Assembly (NCBI GenBank): GCA_027577415.1
Contig: JANBQS010000431.1
Location: 1-18,228, forward strand
Reading direction: 5' to 3'
DNA length: 18,228 bases
DNA from: Coemansia sp. RSA 922
Taxonomy: Eukaryota > Kickxellomycota > Kickxellomycetes > Kickxellales > Kickxellaceae
Positions 8,647 through 16,456 of this stretch are shown piece by piece. Made by a program: the position numbers and the translations under genes. Positions within the stretch are counted from its first letter, which is position 1. Every line of letters begins with the position of its first letter. The notes under the pieces were generated by a model. It did not search any database, was not told where the DNA came from, and worked only from the letters and a program-made list of their open reading frames with translations.

Positions 8647-10061
8647 ATGAATGTCGGACGCCCGGTGCCTCGTGCTGGCACAGGAGCTCAGGAGAGTTAC
8701 GCGCCAGAGCTGCTGTACGCTACATTCAACCAGGACTATGGCTGCTTCGCAATTGGGACACAAACGGGGTTTAGAATTTTCAACAGCGACCCCTACAAGG
8801 AGAAAATGAGACGAGGTAAGCCATGTCCATGCTCTATAGTGCCTCGTTGAAGAGGCGGGCGGAGAGAGCCCACGTCCTTTGAACCAGGTCCCTCTGCTAA
8901 TGTCACTGCTGTATCACCTGCTGCTTTGTTTTGTACTTTTGTTGACCACGGGTCTGCCTTTCATGTGTAGAGTTCAAGGACGGTGGCATTGGCATGGTGG
9001 CCATGCTATACAGATCAAACTATCTGGCGTTTGTTGGCGGTGGGCGGAACCCGAGGTTTCCACCAAACAAGGTTATGCTGTGGGATGACGCCAGCTCCAA
9101 GATTATCGCCGAGCTTGAGTTTAGGTCAGACGTTCTCAATGTACAGCTGCAGCGCGACCGGATAGTGGTAGTGCTGCGCAACAAGTGCATTGTCTGCTCG
9201 CTTGAAGCAAAGCCCCGACATCTGCACGCATTTGAGACGGCAGACAACGACCGCGGAGCAATGGCGATAAGCGGAGGCAGCGAGAGTGGGATCTTGGTCT
9301 TTCCGGGAAGGCAGAAGGGCCATATTCAGATCGTTGACCTCCATTCGTGCATCAACCTGTCAGGGATGCAAGAGGCTGCGAGTCCAGTGGCTGTACACAG
9401 CCTGGCTACACCGCAGCAAGCAGGAGTTGGTATCCAGCGCACGCGGTCGAGGAGTAAGGGTAGCTTTTCTATCGAGTCGAACGGGACGCCTGCCTCTCCA
9501 CCACTGGCGACTACAGTGCATCCCACCAACATCAATATTATTGCCGCCCACGCAACCTCGCTAAGCGCCTTGGCAGTCAGCTCGGATGGAGCCATGGTCG
9601 CCAGCGCCAGCGAGAAGGGTACGCTTATTCGCATATTCGACACCATGAGCGGCCGCCTGTTGCATGAGCTCCGCCGTGGCGTTGACCGCGCCGACATTTA
9701 CAGCATCGCATTTAGTCCCGACAATACCAGGCTGTGTGTGTCGTCAGACAAGGGAACCGTTCACATATTCAATCTTGAGGCCAAGCAGAGCGCTGCCCAG
9801 CAATCGGCCGCCGCCGCTGCTGCCGCCGCTGGTAACCGCCAGTCTAATCTCAAGTTTATGAAGGACTTGTTGCCAAAGTATTTTTCGTCAGAGTGGTCAT
9901 TTGCGCACTTCCGTGTTGCCAACGAGGTGCGATGCATTTGCGGATTTGGGAGTGAGCGCAACAGCGTGGTGGTTCTGTGCGCAGACGGCACTGCCCAAAA
10001 GTACTCATTTGACTCCTACCGGGGAAGCTGTGTTCGAGAGTGGTACCGCAAGTTTATCTAA
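8647..10061 (+). CDS. HSV2: PROPPIN WD-repeat protein (WIPI3/WIPI4, Hsv2-like), two exons
   Basis: Seven-bladed beta-propeller that binds PI3P and PI(3,5)P2 on membranes; members act in autophagy and at vacuole/endosome membranes. Exons: 8647-8815 and 8971-10061, giving 419 residues; the intron 8816-8970 (GTAAGC...GTGTAG) is phase 1. Splicing joins KEKMRR to EFKDGGIG, the conserved REF-DGGIG block of WIPI3/WIPI4. The next block, YLAFVGGGRNPRFPPNKVMLWDD, is also diagnostic. The lipid-binding motif is LRRG (290-293) in ELRRGVDRADIYSIAFS; LRRG rather than FRRG fits the WIPI3/4 or Hsv2 branch. KGTLIRIFDT, SSDKGTVHIF and LPKYFSSEWSFA are further family blocks. Two insertions are visible: Ser/Arg-rich (about 210-240) and an eight-alanine run (about 336-343). 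The ATG at 8647 is the first in the frame. Choice among Hsv2, Atg21 and Atg18 is inference. Confidence 0.92.
8816..8970 (+). other. Spliceosomal intron of the PROPPIN gene
   Basis: 155 bp, GTAAGC donor and GTGTAG acceptor, phase 1. Retention would stop translation within about ten codons. The protein is collinear with its family only after removal. Confidence 0.9.
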
Positions 10062-10284
10062 CCCCCTACAAACCTATATATCTTCATGTCTTTACTACTT
10101 TCTATACACGCGCATATACTTATCCAAATGAATACAGATCCTCTTTGTTTGACAGCGACTACATTCCATCCCAGCATCGGGTTTGTGCCCATACGATGAG
10201 CTCATATATCAGATTGGCCAACACGATTAACCCCCAGCCCGCTGGGCATAGAGACCGTATTTCATTAAATCGACATATACAATC
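10062..10284 (+). promoter_or_regulatory. Intergenic region, PROPPIN 3' end to UBE3D-like promoter
   Basis: 223 bp, AT-rich. It must hold the PROPPIN polyadenylation region and the promoter of the next gene. No clear AATAAA, strong TATA box or repeat is visible; the sequence just before the ATG (CGACATATACAATC) is A-rich, as is usual for fungal starts. Confidence 0.35.
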
Positions 10285-11801
10285 ATGACCGCCTACTATA
10301 TGGAAGTCCTCGACAGCCTCAAGGTTGTAGACATATACGTCGAATGCGCTAGATCGAGGCCAAAGTCAGGAGGCAGCGACATCCAACTGGTCGGTACGAC
10401 CGAGCTACAAATCAGCACCGACTCTGTTATCGGCTTACCAGTCACAGTGTCACCCAGAGCTGCTGCCAGATCATCGCTTGAAGACCCCGAGTCTGGATCT
10501 GATGCGAATTCTTGGATACGAATCAGAGTACCAGTTGCCTTGGACTGCATGAAGGCGAGGCTGGAGCAAGCATCTCAACTCATTACCAGCATTGAGAAGC
10601 CTATTACCGCTAGTGCTATCCAGGGGCTGGTCGATGTTGACTGCCAGTCGTGCTCGTCATCGCTCTTTGCTAACGCTCCAGGCGCCGCTGATTGCGACAC
10701 ATTGAGAATACGCGATCTTCCTTCGGCCTTTTGGAGCGAACTGGTAGACTGCTGGGTATGTCATCCTGAGAAAGACACTGTTAACGTGAATACTGATCTG
10801 CTGCATGAATTTGAGCCCAAATTGGCAGCGGCGACCGATAGCACCCAGGACAGCATTCGGAAGCCCGAGCCTTCTACTGAGACCAAAATATCCGTAGATA
10901 TGTGGGTGGGAGATACATACGTCCTGGCGTCAGAGGACCTATTCAAGGACCTTCCAAAAACGCCTGTACACATGGACACAAAGGTACTGTCATTTGTGGT
11001 TAATGCAGCATATGTCGACATTAACACATACAAGGTCGCAGGCTTGATAGTTGCTCCGCAGCACGGACTACCGACAAACTCAACTCAACGCCACTAACAT
11101 AATGTCAACCCCGGTGTGGCGCTGGAATCAAACAAGTAGGGTCGCTTTTACAATTCGTATACAGAGCTTTGCTGCGACTCTTGCTCAAATGTGGTTGGAG
11201 AGGTCGGGCGCATGGGATCAAGGAAGATGGCCAAGCTATGCCTGAGCCGGGTTCGATTTGTACTGCCTAGCCCAAGGTATGAACGGCTTTGCTAACTTTG
11301 ACTTTGTTTAGTTTTGAGGTATGTTGCCCCGCTATTTTACACGGAAGTTTGCTGAATTTCTCTTGTTTTGTATATGTAACATGTAGGTCCTCCATCTCGG
11401 TGAGCCTCAGCCAGGCAGTCAGTCGTGAGATTCTAAGCCATGTTGGCGCACACGCCGTATACAGATTTGTAGTCGAAGGGCGCAAGGCTTGCCGGCCAGT
11501 AGCTCTTATTAACGTCGTTGGATGGAACGCCGAGATCCGGGCGCGTGCCGTGTCTAGCGCTCAGCCTGATAATCTGCCAGACACTTCTGGGCGTTACATC
11601 AAGATACTTTTCACACAAAAGGACTCGAGCGCGTTTGATACACAGGCAAGCCAATGGCTCGACGACAATGCCACGGAGCTCATCTCGTTGCTCGATGCTG
11701 ATGCAGACAGCTTGCTTCGTATCCTGGCCGAAAACTCTCGGCTGCTTCCGCCGCCTTTACGAGGGATGTCCAATATGACGAGGAGCTTCTTGCAGATGTG
11801 A
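10285..11801 (+). CDS. UBE3D: UBE3D/Ipa1-like HECT-type E2-binding protein, three exons
   Basis: Homologue of human UBE3D and yeast Ipa1 (HECT_2 family), linked in the literature to E2/ubiquitin binding and to mRNA 3'-end processing. Proposed exons: 10285-10983, 11140-11276, 11387-11801, giving 416 residues (human about 389). Blocks in order: CQSC (120-123), LPSAFWSELVDCWVCHP (Cys156, Cys159, His160), WVGDTYVL (about 209), CCDSCSNVVGE (Cys245, Cys248) in exon 2, KLCLSRVRFVL, then YRFVVEG and VALINVVGW, and a terminal LLPPPLRGMSNMTRSFLQM that parallels the human C-terminus. The middle cysteine pair and the link to the C-terminal part appear only after splicing. Intron phases agree exactly (0 and 2). 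The exon 1 donor could instead be at 11035 (also phase 0), adding 17 residues that the human protein lacks; 10984 fits better. The symbol is by homology. Confidence 0.86.
10984..11139 (+). other. Intron 1 of the UBE3D-like gene
   Basis: 156 bp, donor GTACTG, acceptor AAGTAG, phase 0, with a CTAAC branch-site candidate at 11094-11098. An alternative donor GTCGCA at 11035 keeps frame but is a poorer match. The acceptor is fixed by the frame: the codon just before exon 2 would be a stop. Confidence 0.72.
11277..11386 (+). other. Intron 2 of the UBE3D-like gene
   Basis: 110 bp, donor GTATGA, acceptor CATGTAG, phase 2, joining PSPR to SSISVSLSQ. It contains an internal CTAAC (11292-11296), an internal acceptor (TTTAG, ending 11311) and an internal donor GTATGT at 11319; using those would create a 7-nt exon and shift the frame. 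Confidence 0.8.
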
Positions 11802-12032
11802 TATTGTTGATCGGCGATCAAGAAATGGATTCGTTGTCAGCTCTCGTGCTTAGAAAACACGCAGTCTTTTGTTTGTTTACTTTTTTTTTCAATTAACTTT
11901 TACTGAATTTCATTTTTCCTATCTTTGCTACTCGATAAGCGTGAAACGTACGCCCTAGCCCGACTTTACTGCCGCTGTAGCTAGAAATTCAAGGAGCCGC
12001 CACACAAAACCTCTATCGAAGAAAGTGGGAAG
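11802..12032 (+). promoter_or_regulatory. Intergenic region, UBE3D-like 3' end to ORC3 promoter
   Basis: 231 bp. A T-rich core (T9 at 11881-11889, followed by AATTAAC) is a likely nucleosome-poor segment upstream of ORC3. No ACGCGT (MCB) cell-cycle element is seen. No other gene is visible. Confidence 0.4.
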
Positions 12033-14273
12033 ATGGTCGACGCATACAAGCCCATGGACGCCTTTGACTCCATGACCGAGAGCACGTTTATTCTAAAGCC
12101 CTCGCTTACTCCAAAGCAGTCCACATCAAAGAAAGCTGGTGCTAACCACCAGCCAACCTTTACTAACGGAGGGTTTGTGCCACTCTTTCAGGGCAAGGAG
12201 TCGGTCGAGTCAATGGAGCTGAGACGGAAGCTGTTTAACGATATGTGGGGGCCTCTAGAACAGCTACTAGTCGACACTGAGCAACAAGTCAACCAGGTTG
12301 GCGTTTCAGAGGTGTGCAACTACGTCAACAGCTCCTATACTCGGGTAGAGTCGGTGGAGAAGGGGCAGCTAGATCAGCCATTTGCCGAGATGTCAACGGC
12401 GGTTGCGTTTGCTGGCGTCAACACGGGCGATCACAGCAAGCTGTTCGAGTCTCTACAAGCGCAGCTGACTGCCAGCGGTCACCATGTGGCGCTTCTCGAG
12501 TCGCAGTACTGCACCTCGCTGGCTAGCATGCTAAAGTGCATGCTGGACCAGATACTGAGCAGTCTCGATGAGGGCCAAAGATCGGCCGGCAATTCTCGCT
12601 TGGGCGTGCTTGCTGGCGCAAAGACAATTGCCTACGACATGGGCCTGCTAAAGCTGCGGTGGGACGAGGCCGCTGGCAGCACAAACACTCGGTCCAGTCG
12701 AGTAGTGGTGATACTACAGGACTTTGAGGGGTTCGCGCCAATGGTCGTCGACGACTTTGTTCGCATCGCCACCAGCTACTGCCACTCGGTGCCCATTGTC
12801 GTCGTGTTGGGGTTGGCAACCTCGTATGAAAGCATTCACCAGTCGCTAACCAAGGCCAGCATATCCATGCTGAACGTCGAAAAGTTCAACTTGCAGAGGT
12901 CTAAGGAGTGCATTGACGCAGCGATCCGGAGTGTGTTTGTCAGGGCTACAGACATGCTATCGTTTGGCGCTGAAGCATACAAGTCGCTGCTGGACCAGTT
13001 CTTGCTCTACAACTTTTCGATTACTGGCTTTGTCAAAAAGCTAAAGTTTGCGGCCATGGACTTTTTCTATGCCCAGCCTCTGAGTGTGCTCGCCAGCATG
13101 CTCCAGTGCTCGGCCGGCGGCGTGCTCTCAGTCTGCGACTGTCCTATTCGCTTGAGCCCAGAGCAGGCCGAGCTCATCCGCATGCAAAAGTCGGTACAGC
13201 GGTTTTTGGAGCAACAGCTCGAGGAAGGCGGTGACCACAACCACTTCCACTTGGCTCTGAGCGATGACGAGTATTTGCAGAAAACAGTACTGCCCCAGCT
13301 TTTGCGTCGGCTCGTGTCGTTTCGAACTGGCTACTGTCTGGGCATCGACTTTGTTGTAGCTCTGCAAGAGATGGTGTCCGAGTCGCTGCGAAAGCCCATC
13401 CGCACGCTTCATTACTACGGGATTGGTCAAAAGTTTGACGACTGCACGCACTGGAAGGCACTCTCGGCGGTTGTGCGCCGAATGAAAGCGGCAGACATGG
13501 AGCGGCTCCTGGCTAAGCTCAGTACTGTGGCCGATGCCGCTGCGATGGTAGATTGGGATTTAGCGACCAAGGACGGCCTAGACATTCCTCAGTTGCTACA
13601 ACAGTCCAGAGCATTGCTATCAAACCCGGATGCAGTGGTCAAAACAGGGAGCGCAGACTCTGCAGAGCCGTCAAAGCGAATTCGCACTCGCACAGACATG
13701 GAGAACCGCCCGTTCTTGCTGTTTGACAACAGCTCCAGCGACCAGATGTTGAGCGCGCTCGATCAGTGCTGTGCAAACATCGAGACCATCCTCCGCGCCT
13801 GCCTGTCGCCCTACCAAAGCGTGCCCCTGTATGAGGTGTTTTACTACAAGCACTCGCTTCTGCTTGATACGACGTTTAGCGCTCAACCGCGCGCAGCAGT
13901 GCAGGCAGCTTTGGGGAAAACAGCGTACTACATCGACTGTGACTGTTGCAAGGTCGCCGCTTGCGATTCTGATAATCCGGACACGGCCAGCGAGGACGGT
14001 GCCGACCAACGTGTCATGCCTAGTATGCACGACACCAGCATTGCTTATCGTCTTCACCAAGAGTGTGGCCGTATGATTAACCTCTACGACTGGCACTCGG
14101 CATTTTCATCGGTTGTTGAAGGTGAAAGTCCCAAGGCGCGTGGCAGCTCACCCTGCCAGCGCGCAATCCAAGCCCGGTTTATGCGCGCCGTTGAGGAGAT
14201 GCGCCTGTTGGGATTTATAAAGTCTACGCAGAGAAAGACCGACCATGTCATTCGCCTGACGTGGGGTATGTAG
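12033..14273 (+). CDS. ORC3: Origin recognition complex subunit 3
   Basis: Nuclear subunit of the six-protein complex that marks replication origins and loads the MCM helicase. The 746-residue frame matches the Orc3 family along its length: an AAA-like segment with VVVILQDFEGFAPMVVDDF and VPIVVVLGLATSYESIHQSL (about 224-275), then LLYNFSITGFVKKLKFAAMD and FYAQPLSVL (about 327-352), and the C-terminal winged-helix end LGFIKSTQRKTDHVIRLTWG, which is close to the human C-terminus (LGFIKPT-KTDHVARLTWG). As usual for Orc3, no Walker A (GxxGxGKT) motif is seen, so it should not hydrolyse ATP by itself. The N-terminal about 60 residues are low-complexity. Length is near human ORC3 (711). ATG at 12033 follows A-rich sequence; no intron. 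It ends 76 bp from the stop of convergent RPA43. Confidence 0.95.
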   Translation: MVDAYKPMDAFDSMTESTFILKPSLTPKQSTSKKAGANHQPTFTNGGFVPLFQGKESVESMELRRKLFNDMWGPLEQLLVDTEQQVNQVGVSEVCNYVNSSYTRVESVEKGQLDQPFAEMSTAVAFAGVNTGDHSKLFESLQAQLTASGHHVALLESQYCTSLASMLKCMLDQILSSLDEGQRSAGNSRLGVLAGAKTIAYDMGLLKLRWDEAAGSTNTRSSRVVVILQDFEGFAPMVVDDFVRIATSYCHSVPIVVVLGLATSYESIHQSLTKASISMLNVEKFNLQRSKECIDAAIRSVFVRATDMLSFGAEAYKSLLDQFLLYNFSITGFVKKLKFAAMDFFYAQPLSVLASMLQCSAGGVLSVCDCPIRLSPEQAELIRMQKSVQRFLEQQLEEGGDHNHFHLALSDDEYLQKTVLPQLLRRLVSFRTGYCLGIDFVVALQEMVSESLRKPIRTLHYYGIGQKFDDCTHWKALSAVVRRMKAADMERLLAKLSTVADAAAMVDWDLATKDGLDIPQLLQQSRALLSNPDAVVKTGSADSAEPSKRIRTRTDMENRPFLLFDNSSSDQMLSALDQCCANIETILRACLSPYQSVPLYEVFYYKHSLLLDTTFSAQPRAAVQAALGKTAYYIDCDCCKVAACDSDNPDTASEDGADQRVMPSMHDTSIAYRLHQECGRMINLYDWHSAFSSVVEGESPKARGSSPCQRAIQARFMRAVEEMRLLGFIKSTQRKTDHVIRLTWGM

Positions 14274-14349
14274 TCTGCAAATATTTACTTTTCAATTCAT
14301 TTCAAAGTCTACTTGTGTATCAATTGACTAACACTTCACAAGAGTTCTC
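14274..14349. terminator. Convergent 3' region, ORC3 / RPA43
   Basis: 76 bp between stop codons, AT-rich with AAATATTTACTTTTCAATTC on the + strand. The spacing is so short that the two 3' UTRs almost certainly overlap. No AATAAA is seen. Confidence 0.4.
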
Positions 14350-15153
14350 TCAGCGCAAGGCACCTGTCACACTGAGAACTTCGTTGGCGCGAATCACATC
14401 TACGACCACAAACTCTAGGCTGCCATCTGAGCCCACACATTGGCTAGTGCCCTTGACTACCCACTCTCCTGAGCCGTACCGGTTGCCGCTAGTATATGGA
14501 CTGGAGGGAACGTCGGCATCGCTTCCGCCTTGCGCTGTCATTGCTACATCAGCATCTTCCAATTCCCCGTCAGCCGCGGCCTCGCTTTGGTTGATTGTTG
14601 GCAGTGCGCGTGCGGCAATCTCGTCGTCGTTGAACGGGCGCCACTCATACTTGTCCTTTGGGATAAACGACGCCGGGATCGATGCATTGAACGTGTCCCA
14701 CAGAAGCATGCCAATGTGATCTGGCGACTGAACGTTGATTTGGCCCCTGAGCGCCATGCCTGCAATCGGCCGCCAAAGCAGCAGTCGTGCCGAAACTTCC
14801 AGCTGACCATAGGGTGAGTCGAAGAACATCAGCGCCGTGTCGCTGCGAGCCTTGACTTTAGAGTATGCGAGAATCACGCCTCGCACCTGTGGCACGTAGT
14901 GGAGAAGCATGTTGTTGAGCGCTTCGTGTATACCTGCCAAATGATCGCGGCTGTACGCGGGTGCAAGGGTCACCGTTAGCTTGGCTGTGCATTCTGTAAA
15001 GCTGCTGCCGCTGACGGGCTTTGGGTAAGGAATAGCTGGATATCCCAGCTCTGTCGATGCCTCTTTGCCCGTGCTGTCCTTGGACGACTGCTTTTGCGAT
15101 CGTGCCTTCTTGGCCGAGACCTCTTTTGGCTGCGACTTTCTCTTCTCGCCCAT
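14350..15153 (-). CDS. RPA43: RNA polymerase I subunit RPA43
   Basis: Stalk subunit of RNA polymerase I (partner of A14 in yeast), which contacts initiation factor Rrn3/TIF-IA for rRNA transcription in the nucleolus; it is the Rpb7/Rpc25 counterpart. The 267-residue protein has a lysine/arginine-rich N-terminus (KRK at 4-6 and further basic residues to about 31; likely nuclear targeting). An Rpb7-like N-terminal domain follows: LNNMLLHYVPQVRGVILAYS (79-98). The OB-fold then contains LLLWRPIAGMALRGQINVQS and the diagnostic DHIGMLLWDTFNASIPASFI (145-164). An acidic spacer (about 190-215) separates a final strand pair, GEWVVKGTSQCVGSDGSLEF. Length suits the family (yeast 326, S. pombe about 170). 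ATG at 15151-15153, no intron, divergent from RPS8. Confidence 0.92.
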   Translation of the reverse strand: MGEKRKSQPKEVSAKKARSQKQSSKDSTGKEASTELGYPAIPYPKPVSGSSFTECTAKLTVTLAPAYSRDHLAGIHEALNNMLLHYVPQVRGVILAYSKVKARSDTALMFFDSPYGQLEVSARLLLWRPIAGMALRGQINVQSPDHIGMLLWDTFNASIPASFIPKDKYEWRPFNDDEIAARALPTINQSEAAADGELEDADVAMTAQGGSDADVPSSPYTSGNRYGSGEWVVKGTSQCVGSDGSLEFVVVDVIRANEVLSVTGALR

Positions 15154-15420
15154 TGCGACTTGCTAGTTGAAGGGGTATATCAAAAAATTAGGATAAATAT
15201 GACATTACAAAAAAAAAAAAAACAGAATCGAGTACTATTGTCTACGAGGCAAAAATTGACACTACAAAAAAAAAAAAAAAGTTACCTCCATCGGTGATCT
15301 GCTGATCGTAATCACGATTATGGCCCAAAGATTGCGAGCCCACACATGGGCAAAACGCAAATGGCATCAACCATTGCGTCCTGCCTCTCTGAAATTCTCG
15401 CTAGCTAACTATTATCAACC
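15154..15420. promoter_or_regulatory. Divergent promoter, RPA43 (-) / RPS8 (+), with oligo(dA) tracts
   Basis: 267 bp shared by an RNA polymerase I subunit gene and a ribosomal protein gene. It contains two near-identical elements: TGACATTAC followed by 14 A (15200-15222) and TGACACTAC followed by 15 A (15257-15280), 57 bp apart in direct orientation. Poly(dA:dT) tracts exclude nucleosomes and are common in fungal ribosomal-protein promoters; coordination of the two genes is inference. No TATA box is obvious. Confidence 0.65.
15200..15280 (+). repeat. Two direct copies of TGACAYTAC-A(14-15)
   Basis: Copies at 15200-15222 and 15257-15280 differ by one base in the 9-bp lead and by one A in the tract. 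Seen directly. Either a duplicated promoter element or two independent A tracts with similar flanks. Confidence 0.8.
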
Positions 15421-16351
15421 ATGGGTAAGCGTCGAACACAACGCGGGATGGATCGATGGATTCACGACATTAGTGGATGGATTCACGACGAATATTTTTT
15501 GATGGATGGATGGATACGGCACAACCATTGGATACGCGCGTGTATTAGTGGTGGTGGATTTTTCGCTATTGAATTCAGATTTCCGAATCTCTTGAGAATT
15601 GGAAATTTGCTTCAATAGCCCATTCACTTGCTAACTACGTGCATTCATGTGGTTTATCTATTGCGAAACTGTCAACTAACTCCTTTTTGCAACTGGGTGT
15701 CATTTAATCTCCCTCTGTAAACTTTGCGCGTGTGTAGGTATCAGCCGCGACTCCCGCCACAAGCGTTCTCACACCGGCGCCAAGCGCGCCCAGTACCGCA
15801 AGAAGAGAAAGTTCGAGCTCGGTCGCCAGGCTGCTGGCACCAAGCTGGGCGCCAAGCGCATCCACGAAGTGCGTGTCCGTGGTGGCAACAAGAAGTACCG
15901 CGCCATGCGCCTTGAGGCCGGCACCTACTCGTGGGGCTCCGAGTCCATCTCGCGCGCCACTCGTATTGTTTCTGTCGTCTACAACGCCTCCAACAACGAG
16001 CTTGTCCGCACCAACACCCTTGTGAAGGGCGCCATCGTCCAGATCGACGCTACCCCCTTCCGTCAGTGGTACGAGAACCGTTATGCCCAGGTCCTCGGCA
16101 AGAAGAAGCGTCAGGCTGTCGATGATGAGTCCAAGGCCGCTGAGGCTGAGAAGCCCCGTTCCAAGCGCGCCCTTGCCAAGTGCCTTGCCCGCAAGAGCAC
16201 CGTCGAGTCTGCCGTTGATGACCAGTTTGTCTCTGGCCGCCTCTACGCCATCGTCACCTCGCGCCCTGGCCAGTCCGGTCGTTGCGACGGTTACATCCTT
16301 GAGGGCAAGGAGCTCGACTTCTACCTCCGCAAGATCCGCAGCAAGAAGTAA
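15421..16351 (+). CDS. RPS8: 40S ribosomal protein S8 (eS8), two exons
   Basis: Structural protein of the small ribosomal subunit. Exon 1 is only 4 nt (ATGG, 15421-15424); exon 2 is 15738-16351; the 205-residue product begins [18 protein letters not shown], matching the conserved eS8 start (MGISRD-WHKR). [48 protein letters not shown] and [19 protein letters not shown] are hallmark blocks. Basic throughout; the lysine-rich end RKIRSKK is typical. The variable segment (about 130-165) carries [10 protein letters not shown] and KPRSKRA. Codon use in exon 2 is strongly biased to C- or G-ending codons (gcc, cgc, aag, gtc), unlike the neighbouring genes and as expected for high expression. It ends 105 bp from the convergent TED1-type gene. 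Confidence 0.97.
15443..15517 (+). repeat. GATGG-rich short tandem repeat in the RPS8 intron
   Basis: GATGGATTCACGAC occurs at 15455-15468 and again at 15476-15489, a 21-bp period. It is flanked by GGATGGATCGATGGA-type sequence and followed by a (GATG)n run at about 15501-15516. Confidence 0.85.
15576..15609 (+). repeat. Long intronic hairpin with a CTTG loop
   Basis: Base 15576 pairs with 15609 inward to 15590 with 15595, leaving loop CTTG at 15591-15594. Of 15 positions, 12 are Watson-Crick, two are G-U (15578, 15585) and one is an A-A mismatch (15587/15598). Derived by hand from the sequence. Confidence 0.75.
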
Positions 16352-16456
16352 ATGTTGATCCTTACTCTACTTTTGTGCGAAAAGAAAATATTTATCCTGC
16401 ACTATTGCCGCATATGTAGACATTTAACTATGTATGATGTAGGTGGGCAAATGTAC
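16352..16456. terminator. Convergent 3' region, RPS8 / TED1-type gene
   Basis: 105 bp between the two stop codons. The + strand carries AAAAGAAAATATTTATCC (16380-16397), an A-rich stretch suited to RPS8 3'-end formation. The - strand has no clear polyadenylation hexamer. The last codons of the - strand gene contain GTGAGT, a donor-like sequence, discussed under findings. Confidence 0.4.

Larger units (their letters stand above)
15425..15737 (+). other. First intron of RPS8, 313 bp
   Basis: GTAAGC donor, TGTGTAG acceptor, phase 1, splitting codon 2 after its first base. Two CTAAC branch candidates lie at 15631-15635 and 15676-15680. It is the longest intron in the window and contains a GATGG-rich repeat (15443-15517) and a long hairpin (15576-15609). 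Introns of S8 genes host snoRNAs in some animals, but no complete C/D box pair (no CTGA D box) is seen here. Confidence 0.92.

Noticed and set aside
11249..11280. tRNA-like GGTTCGATT (B-box/T-loop) followed by TAGCCCAAGG
   Set aside because: Lies in coding exon 2 of the UBE3D-like gene; the A-box-like part comes after the B box, and no cloverleaf can be formed.
11277..11318. 35-nt intron followed by a 7-nt micro-exon in the UBE3D-like gene
   Set aside because: Signals exist (GTATGA, CTAAC, TTTAG, then GTATGT), but using them shifts exon 3 out of frame to an early stop; skipping the micro-exon keeps the conserved frame.
15094..15297. 67-residue + strand frame with two lysine runs
   Set aside because: Caused by the two oligo(A) tracts of the RPA43/RPS8 promoter and antisense to the RPA43 N-terminus.
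15425..15737. C/D-box snoRNA in the RPS8 intron
   Set aside because: A weak C-box-like TGATGGA is present, but there is no CTGA D box and no terminal stem; not supported without a profile search.
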